Assembly: GCA_900757505.1 (NCBI GenBank)
Contig: CAAEOE010000083.1
Coordinates: 1-26,509 of the forward strand
Length of the DNA stretch: 26,509 nt
Source: an uncultured Collinsella sp.
Lineage (GTDB): Bacteria > Actinomycetota > Coriobacteriia > Coriobacteriales > Coriobacteriaceae
Direction of reading: 5' to 3'
Positions within the stretch are counted from its first letter, which is position 1. Each line of letters starts with the position of its first letter. Below, in pieces: positions 21,137 to 26,509 of this stretch. The notes under the pieces are model-generated. The model did not search any database. It was given only the letters and a program-made list of their open reading frames with translations, and was not told the origin of the DNA. Made by a program: the position numbers and the translations under genes.

Positions 21137-22342
21137 CTACTTGACCTCGATGAGCTCATACTCGCTCGTGCCAAGGCCGATCTTCTCGGCATGCGCGATG
21201 CACGCGCGCCAATCGGTGTCGGGATGCGTGATGCAGAAGGGGTCCTTGGCCTGCTCGCCCTCCAGATGCTCGTGGTTATGCTCCATCTTGGCCGCGCTAT
21301 CGGTGAGCTCGGTGTTGGGCAGCGGCTCGGACGCCATGACGGCATCGGCGCAGGCCTGGTCGATGGCGACCGGGTCGAAGCTCGCGAACATGCCGATATC
21401 GTTGACGATAGGCGTGTCGTTTTCGGGATGGCAATCGCAGTTGGGGCTGATGTCCATGGCAAGCGAGATGTGGAAGCTCGGGCGGCCGTCGACGACGGCC
21501 TTGGTGTACTCGGCAATCTTGCAGTTGAGCACATCGGCTGCGGCGTCATAGCCGGGCTTGATGCAGTCCTGGTTGCATGCCGCAATGCAGCGGCCGCAGC
21601 CCACACAGCGATCGTGGTCGATAGCAGCCACGTGGACCGTGCGGGTATTGCCGTTGGCAAGCTCGCGCTCGCGGGTGTCGTCAAACGAGATAGCGTTGTG
21701 CGCGCAGATCCTTTCGCAGGCACGGCAACCAATGCAGTGCTCGGTCGCGACGCTCGGCTTACCGGCGGCATGCTGCTCCATCTTGCCGGCACGGCTGCCG
21801 CCGCCCATGCCCAGGTTCTTCATGGCGCCGCCAAAGCCAGCCTGCTCATGACCCTTAAAGTGCGTGAGGCTGATCACGATGTCGGCATCCATGAGCGCCT
21901 GGCCGATCTTGGCCTCGCGCACGTACTCACCGCCCTCGACCGGGACGAGCGCCTCGTCGGTGCCCTTGAGGCCGTCGGCGATGATGATCTGGCAGCCCGT
22001 GGCGTACGGGGTAAAGCCGTTCTGGTAGGCGGTGTCGATGTGCTCGAGCGCGTTTTTGCGGCTACCGACGTAGAGCGTGTTGCAGTCGGTGAGGAAGGGC
22101 TTGCCGCCCAGCTCCTTCACGACATCCGCGACGGCGCGGGCGTAGTTGGGGCGCAAAAAGCTCAGATTGCCCAGCTCGCCAAAGTGAATCTTGATGGCGA
22201 CGAACTTGTTCTCAAAGTCGATCTGCTCAATACCAGCGCGACGGACGAGGCGCTTGAGCTTGTCGAGCTGGCTCTCGCGAGCATGCGTGCGCAGGTTGGT
22301 GAAGTACACCTTGGCGGGTGCGACAGGTGCAGTTGCGGTCAT
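21137..22342 (-). CDS. DUF362 protein with two [4Fe-4S] clusters
   Basis: 401 residues, soluble. The DUF362 domain occupies about 45-180 and 260-340 (VAIKIHFGELGNLSFLRP, LTHFKGHEQAGFGGAMKNLGMG). Between them is a double ferredoxin insert: Cys203, 206, 209 and 213 (CIGCRACERIC) and Cys246, 249, 252 and 256 (CVGCGRCIAAC), both complete CxxCxxCxxxC sets. DUF362 proteins are common in anaerobes and probably do electron transfer or maturation work; the partner is unknown. Further Cys and His residues near the C-terminus (NCDCHPEND, MEHNHEHLEG) suggest extra metal binding. AGGGGA is seven bases before ATG. It stands alone as a single-gene unit. Confidence 0.92.
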   Translation of the reverse strand: MTATAPVAPAKVYFTNLRTHARESQLDKLKRLVRRAGIEQIDFENKFVAIKIHFGELGNLSFLRPNYARAVADVVKELGGKPFLTDCNTLYVGSRKNALEHIDTAYQNGFTPYATGCQIIIADGLKGTDEALVPVEGGEYVREAKIGQALMDADIVISLTHFKGHEQAGFGGAMKNLGMGGGSRAGKMEQHAAGKPSVATEHCIGCRACERICAHNAISFDDTRERELANGNTRTVHVAAIDHDRCVGCGRCIAACNQDCIKPGYDAAADVLNCKIAEYTKAVVDGRPSFHISLAMDISPNCDCHPENDTPIVNDIGMFASFDPVAIDQACADAVMASEPLPNTELTDSAAKMEHNHEHLEGEQAKDPFCITHPDTDWRACIAHAEKIGLGTSEYELIEVK

Positions 22343-22426
22343 AGATCTATCCCCTCGGTCTATATAGCGTTACAGACATAAGAGGATGGTACCCGCTGAA
22401 GTAGGGTCAAAGTCAAGCGCGAAACC

Positions 22427-22455
22427 TAGTCGTTTAAGCACGTCCCCGATGACTA
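22427..22455 (-). repeat. REP-like 29-bp palindrome, copy 2 (overlaps the permease stop)
   Basis: Read on the minus strand: TAGTCATCGGGG, then ACGTGCTT, then AAACGACTA. The outer eight-base arms TAGTCATC/AACGACTA pair with two wobble or mismatch positions around a loop. Its first three bases are the TAG stop codon of the ABC permease gene. It shares most positions with the copy at 13912-13940, and its left half with 25936-25946 next to the IS110 end. Confidence 0.6.
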
Positions 22456-25119
22456 CTCTTGGACTTTGAGGGCCTCGGCCAGACTGACGCGCTTGATAGA
22501 GCACGTGTGTAGCAGCGCCACGACCAGGTAGGTCGCAAAGCCAATGCCGACGCATGCAGCCATGGACCAAGCGGGCACGTAGATCTCGATATTGCCGTTG
22601 TAGGCGAGCAGCATCGAGCGGAAGATGGCCGTGAGCGAGCCAATAATGACCGGCAGGCTCAGCACAAGCGACGCCGCCACGCACAGCGTGATCGAGCGGA
22701 TGTACAGATGCGAGATCTCGCTATCGCGATAGCCAAAGACTTTCATGTAGCTGATCGAACGGGCGCTGTGGTCGATCACAGCCTTGGTCAGCAGGTACAT
22801 AAACAGCAGGAAGATAAACACCGCGAGCCCGACCATCATTCCGATCATTTTGCTCATCATGCCGATGAACTGGTCACCCACGGCGCGCATGTCGTCGGGT
22901 GTGGTGTCGCCGGCAAAGTAACGAGCATCGAAGTCGAGCTTCTCGTCGCTCACATAGCCGTTAAAGTAGGCGGCATCGTTGTCGAACAGCTCGTTAAAGT
23001 CATCGATGCTCATATAGATATTCATGTCCGACTTGGAGCCCCAGGCACAGTCCTTGCCCGCGTACTCAAGGGAATAATGCTTGCCCTCGTACTTGTCGCT
23101 GAGCGTGACCTTCTGACCCTCGCTCCAGCCAAACTTGTCGAGCAGGCCGCCGCCAAAGACGACGCGCCCGTCGCCGACGTTGAGGTCTTTCCAATAGCGC
23201 GAATCGGATGAAATGCCATAGACGGAAATCGTCTCCTCGCCATTACCATCGCCGCGGTCGTATTGCAGCTGGTAAACGGCATATTTCTCGGCCTGTGCGA
23301 TTGCACCCGCGCCGTTGTCGGTCGTATTGACCGGGTGAATGTCGTCGTTGTCAGTCTCGATCTTAGAGGCCTTGTCGATCAAATCGATAGTCTCGTCGCG
23401 ATTGCAACCGAGAGCATCGGCAAGATCGTCAAGGCGCGCGTAGAGCGCATCCTTCTTGTCCTGGACCTTGGCAAGCGCATCCTGCGCTGCGGTCAGGCTC
23501 TCGGCAGACGGAGATGCGGTCGCGGCATCGGCTGCCGTCTGCGCCGCATCGACCGCGTCGTCAAGCTCGTCATCGGCATCCTGAGCGGCGGAAAGCAGCG
23601 CGCCGTCAACCGACTGCAGGCGCTCGAGTGCCGACCACTGCTCGCGCTCCTCGGCAGTGCCCTCGAGCTCCAGCGGCGCCTTGAGCGTGTACTGGTGCTC
23701 GGCGACCAGGCTCGTCTCGAGGTTGTCGGCGTAGTGCGTCATCGTGGGCAGAATCGCCAGGCCAAAGAGCAGCAGCAGCGAGGCAAACGCGATGCCCACA
23801 AAGAGCGTGGCGAAGTTGCCCAGATTGCGCAGGAAGATACGCAGGCGGAAGCGGGAAACAAAACCCATGCGCTCCGGCAGCTGCAGGCCGCGCTTGGTGC
23901 CCGATTTGCCGCTCGCCTCGTGACGAAGGAACTGCAACGGCGTCTTGCCCATCTTGCGAAGCAGGCCCACCAGCGTAATGAGGATGAGCGCGGCGGCGGG
24001 AACCACGGCGCACTTCACAAAGATCTCCCAGCTCCAGTACACCTGGAAGGGCGGCAGGCTATACGAACCGTAATAAAGGCCGCGCATGGGCTCGGTAAAG
24101 AACACAACGCCGAGCGCAGTGCCCAAAAGCGCCGCGACCACGCCCACGATAGCGGGAAGCGCAAGGTAGTGCAGCACGATCTCGCGTCGACGATAGCCGC
24201 TGGCGAGCAGCGTGCCGATGATGGCGCTCTCCTCCTCGATGGTGGCGTCGGTAAGGACCACAAAGACAAACGCCATGATCACGATGATGATGTCGAGCAG
24301 CGTCATCCACATCATGGAGTCGCCGTCCACGTCGTCGCGCGCATAGCCAATGCCCTGGTTGGAATCGGCGTCGGTCAGATCGTCCACGCGCGCGTCGGAA
24401 TCGGTCAGCGCCTCGACCATATCCTGCTCGGCGTCGATGCGGTCCGCGGTGGAGAGGTCGCGGTCGGTAAAGGTAAAGGAGTACGTGTAGGCAGGCGCGC
24501 CGCCGGCATCCTCGAGCGCGGCAAAGCCGGCATCGGTGACCTCGGCCACACCGTACGTGATGGTGTTCACCGTAAAGTCCGAATTGTTGAGGAACAACGC
24601 CTGGCTATCGGGCTGGGTCATGATGCCGCAAATGGTGTAGGTGCGGCCCTCAAGCTCGACCTTATCGCCCACGGCGAGGTCGTTGTTGGTGGCGAAGACA
24701 CGGTCGATGGCCACCTCATCGTCCGTCTTGGGCTCCTTGCCCTCACAGTAGGACGCGATATCGACCTTGGTGCGGTGCGCATAGGTGCGCAGCGTGCGCT
24801 TGGTGCCGTCGTCGCCGGCGGTCTTTTTGATGATGGCGTCGATGGAGAAATTCTTGTAGAACGTGACGCCGCCGACGTCCTCCGCCGCGTCTTCGGCAGC
24901 CTTGAGCTGCTCGTCGGTGGCCTCGAAGGAGGTGGTCACGCGGCCGTCCTCAATCGTGTACGCATCGCGCATGTCGTCGATAAGGCAACCGATGGAGTGG
25001 GCCGCGAGCAAAAAGCCCGAGGTAAGGGCGATGCTTCCGCACATAAGCAAAAAGATGCCCAGGTACTTGCCGATATTGCGACGCAGCTCGCGCGGGAGAC
25101 GTTTTGCGAGAGGTGTCAT
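22453..25119 (-). CDS. FtsX-like ABC transporter permease
   Basis: 888 residues from ATG 25119 (AGGCGG upstream, 8 bp after the ATPase stop); a TTG five codons earlier is less likely. There is one membrane helix near the N-terminus, a large extracellular MacB_PCD-like domain (about 45-275), an FtsX membrane unit (about 280-400), a helix near 430-460, a second extracellular part with a helical, Ala/Asp-rich coiled-coil-like stretch (about 500-590), and a second FtsX unit at the end (about 755-885). This is the layout of the long type-VII (MacB/BceB/YknZ-like) mechanotransmission permeases. With the ATPase it may export peptides or lipids or relay antibiotic stress. No two-component genes are adjacent. 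The stop codon is the start of a REP-like repeat. Confidence 0.9.
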   Translation of the reverse strand: MTPLAKRLPRELRRNIGKYLGIFLLMCGSIALTSGFLLAAHSIGCLIDDMRDAYTIEDGRVTTSFEATDEQLKAAEDAAEDVGGVTFYKNFSIDAIIKKTAGDDGTKRTLRTYAHRTKVDIASYCEGKEPKTDDEVAIDRVFATNNDLAVGDKVELEGRTYTICGIMTQPDSQALFLNNSDFTVNTITYGVAEVTDAGFAALEDAGGAPAYTYSFTFTDRDLSTADRIDAEQDMVEALTDSDARVDDLTDADSNQGIGYARDDVDGDSMMWMTLLDIIIVIMAFVFVVLTDATIEEESAIIGTLLASGYRRREIVLHYLALPAIVGVVAALLGTALGVVFFTEPMRGLYYGSYSLPPFQVYWSWEIFVKCAVVPAAALILITLVGLLRKMGKTPLQFLRHEASGKSGTKRGLQLPERMGFVSRFRLRIFLRNLGNFATLFVGIAFASLLLLFGLAILPTMTHYADNLETSLVAEHQYTLKAPLELEGTAEEREQWSALERLQSVDGALLSAAQDADDELDDAVDAAQTAADAATASPSAESLTAAQDALAKVQDKKDALYARLDDLADALGCNRDETIDLIDKASKIETDNDDIHPVNTTDNGAGAIAQAEKYAVYQLQYDRGDGNGEETISVYGISSDSRYWKDLNVGDGRVVFGGGLLDKFGWSEGQKVTLSDKYEGKHYSLEYAGKDCAWGSKSDMNIYMSIDDFNELFDNDAAYFNGYVSDEKLDFDARYFAGDTTPDDMRAVGDQFIGMMSKMIGMMVGLAVFIFLLFMYLLTKAVIDHSARSISYMKVFGYRDSEISHLYIRSITLCVAASLVLSLPVIIGSLTAIFRSMLLAYNGNIEIYVPAWSMAACVGIGFATYLVVALLHTCSIKRVSLAEALKVQE

Positions 25120-25127
25120 AGCGCCGC

Positions 25128-25841
<714 letters not shown>

Positions 25842-25870
25842 GGTATCCCCTATTGTTAGCCCCGTACTAC

Positions 25871-25899
25871 TTTATGAGCGTAATAGTAAACCTTGGCAA
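25871..25899 (-). promoter_or_regulatory. Promoter candidate of the ABC transporter operon
   Basis: On the minus strand TTGCCA (25899-25894) and CATAAA (25876-25871) lie 17 bases apart, close to the sigma-70 consensus. Transcription would start about 20-25 bases before the ATPase start codon. Confidence 0.5.
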
Positions 25900-25935
25900 A
25901 CTATTTTGGGGCGAGGCTCGGAATTTATTTCAGAC

Positions 25936-25946
25936 TAGTCATTGGG
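25936..25946 (+). repeat. Half REP-like repeat at the IS110 junction
   Basis: TAGTCATTGGG is identical to the first eleven bases of the REP consensus inferred from 13912-13951 and 22427-22455. The match stops exactly where IS110-end sequence (TGTTCCTATAG...) begins, so the element appears to have inserted into this palindrome. Confidence 0.55.
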
Positions 25947-26509
25947 TGTTCCTATAGTTTTGTCAACCGTCGGGGCTACTCCCGGTAGGGCACCCGGTCG
26001 CGCATCACGGCGTATATCGCCCTGAGCCGCTTCCTCGCGACGGCCTTGAGCGCCCGCCCGTGCCCCATGCCCCGTGCCCTGCAGGCCCGGTAGTACTCGC
26101 CGTAGCGCCCCGAGGACCTCACCAGGCTGTTGCACGAGAAGATCAGCGGGGACTTGAGCCTCGCGTCGCCGCGCCTGGACGCCCTGACCGACCTCACCGA
26201 CGTGCCGGAGCTCCTCACCCTCGGGGCTATGCCGCAGTACGAGGCCAGGTGGTCGTGGTCCGGGAACCTCCCGATGTCGACCGACACCGCGAGCTGCGCC
26301 GCGGTCCTCGGGCCGATGCCGGGCACGGTGAGCAGGCACGCGTAGGTCTCGTCGCCCTCGAGCAGCGCCGCCGTCTCGGCCTCGAGGGCCCCGGCCTCGT
26401 CGAGGGCCTCCGATATTCGGGCGGCCAGGAACCTGACCTGCCTGTTCTCGGCCTCGACGAGCGCCGGCGGGGGCGCGGTGGAGGCGGCCGCGGCCTCCCC
26501 GGCGGCCTC
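25947..26509 (-). mobile_element. IS110-family insertion sequence, cut by the window edge
   Basis: It contains the 3' part of an IS110 transposase and about 29 bases of non-coding end. The end (TGTTGACAAAACTATAGG-like, minus strand GTTGACAAAACTATAGGA) resembles the short tail found after many IS110 transposase genes. The other end, the N-terminal catalytic domain and any bridge RNA lie beyond the window. Confidence 0.7.
25976..26509 (-). CDS. IS110-family transposase, C-terminal part (partial)
   Basis: The last 177 residues are visible; the frame stays open to the right edge, so the 5' end is missing. A coiled-coil-like Glu/Ala-rich stretch is followed by LLTVPGIGPRTAAQLA, then DHLASYCGIAPRVRSSGTS and RRGDARLKSPL, the Transposase_20 pattern of IS110 with its helix-hairpin-helix GIGP motif and the conserved Ser-Gly. 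IS110 transposases pair a RuvC-like DEDD domain with this Ser-containing domain and use a bridge RNA to choose targets. No frameshift or stop is seen, so it may be intact. Base composition is very GC-rich compared with the neighbours, consistent with mobile DNA. Confidence 0.9.
   Translation of the reverse strand, partial: EAAGEAAAASTAPPPALVEAENRQVRFLAARISEALDEAGALEAETAALLEGDETYACLLTVPGIGPRTAAQLAVSVDIGRFPDHDHLASYCGIAPRVRSSGTSVRSVRASRRGDARLKSPLIFSCNSLVRSSGRYGEYYRACRARGMGHGRALKAVARKRLRAIYAVMRDRVPYRE

Noticed and set aside
25947..25975. An IS110 bridge RNA at this end of the element
   Set aside because: Only about 29 bases separate the transposase stop from the inferred end, too short for a bridge RNA. 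If present, it would be at the other end, outside the window.

Overview
The window is high-GC bacterial chromosome. I think it comes from a Coriobacteriia gut actinobacterium, most likely Collinsella or a close relative. This rests on composition, the gene set (LuxS, the SLC11-type magnesium-transporter-like protein, the DUF4867 protein) and the number of short palindromic repeats. It is inference, as no search was run. There are no rRNA or tRNA genes and no CRISPR array. I count 19 intact protein genes plus a partial IS110 transposase cut by the right edge.

Layout. 1-4068 (minus): a three-gene signalling operon of a 7TM receptor-like protein, a HisKA_3-type sensor kinase and a LuxR-type response regulator, with start/stop overlaps between the genes. 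4183-7585 (minus): a 49-bp palindrome, a DUF4867 sugar-locus protein, luxS with a clear terminator, a 72-bp palindrome, a nucleoside hydrolase and a ribokinase. The last two form a ribonucleoside/ribose salvage pair behind a promoter with an 18-bp operator-like palindrome. 7772-9988 (plus): an OatA-like membrane acyltransferase with an SGNH domain. 9989-10504: a gene-free stretch with a perfect hairpin, a MITE-like element and a terminator.

10505-13620 (minus): an MgtE-like protein (PRC barrels, MgtE_N, CBS, atypical membrane domain) followed after 8 bp by an Nramp-fold transporter. The Nramp metal-site residues are changed in the way expected of Nramp-related magnesium transporters. The roughly 200-nt leader of this operon can fold into a three-way junction, a competing stem and a hairpin against the ribosome binding site. 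I regard it as a candidate unassigned cis-regulatory RNA. 13949-19733 (minus): an envelope and ion cluster with a NodB-like protein lacking its metal histidines, a PRC-barrel protein, a YtxH protein, an orphan domain like the N-terminus of cyanophycin synthetase, a CNNM/CorC-type protein and a haemolysin-III/PAQR protein.

19920-20885 (plus): a membrane-anchored alpha/beta hydrolase with a strong promoter bracketed by two matching 14-bp palindromes. 20923-21089: a second MITE-like element and a bidirectional terminator. 21137-22342 (minus): a DUF362 double-[4Fe-4S] protein. 22453-25841 (minus): an FtsX-type ABC permease and its ATPase. 25947-26509: the end of an IS110 element.

The most notable pattern is a 29-bp REP-like palindrome at 22427-22455 and 13912-13940. 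A partial copy at 13941-13951 supplies the stop codon of the deacetylase-like gene, and the copy at 22427-22455 supplies the stop codon of the ABC permease. Its left half also forms the sequence next to the IS110 end (25936-25946), which suggests that this IS110 uses the REP as its target.
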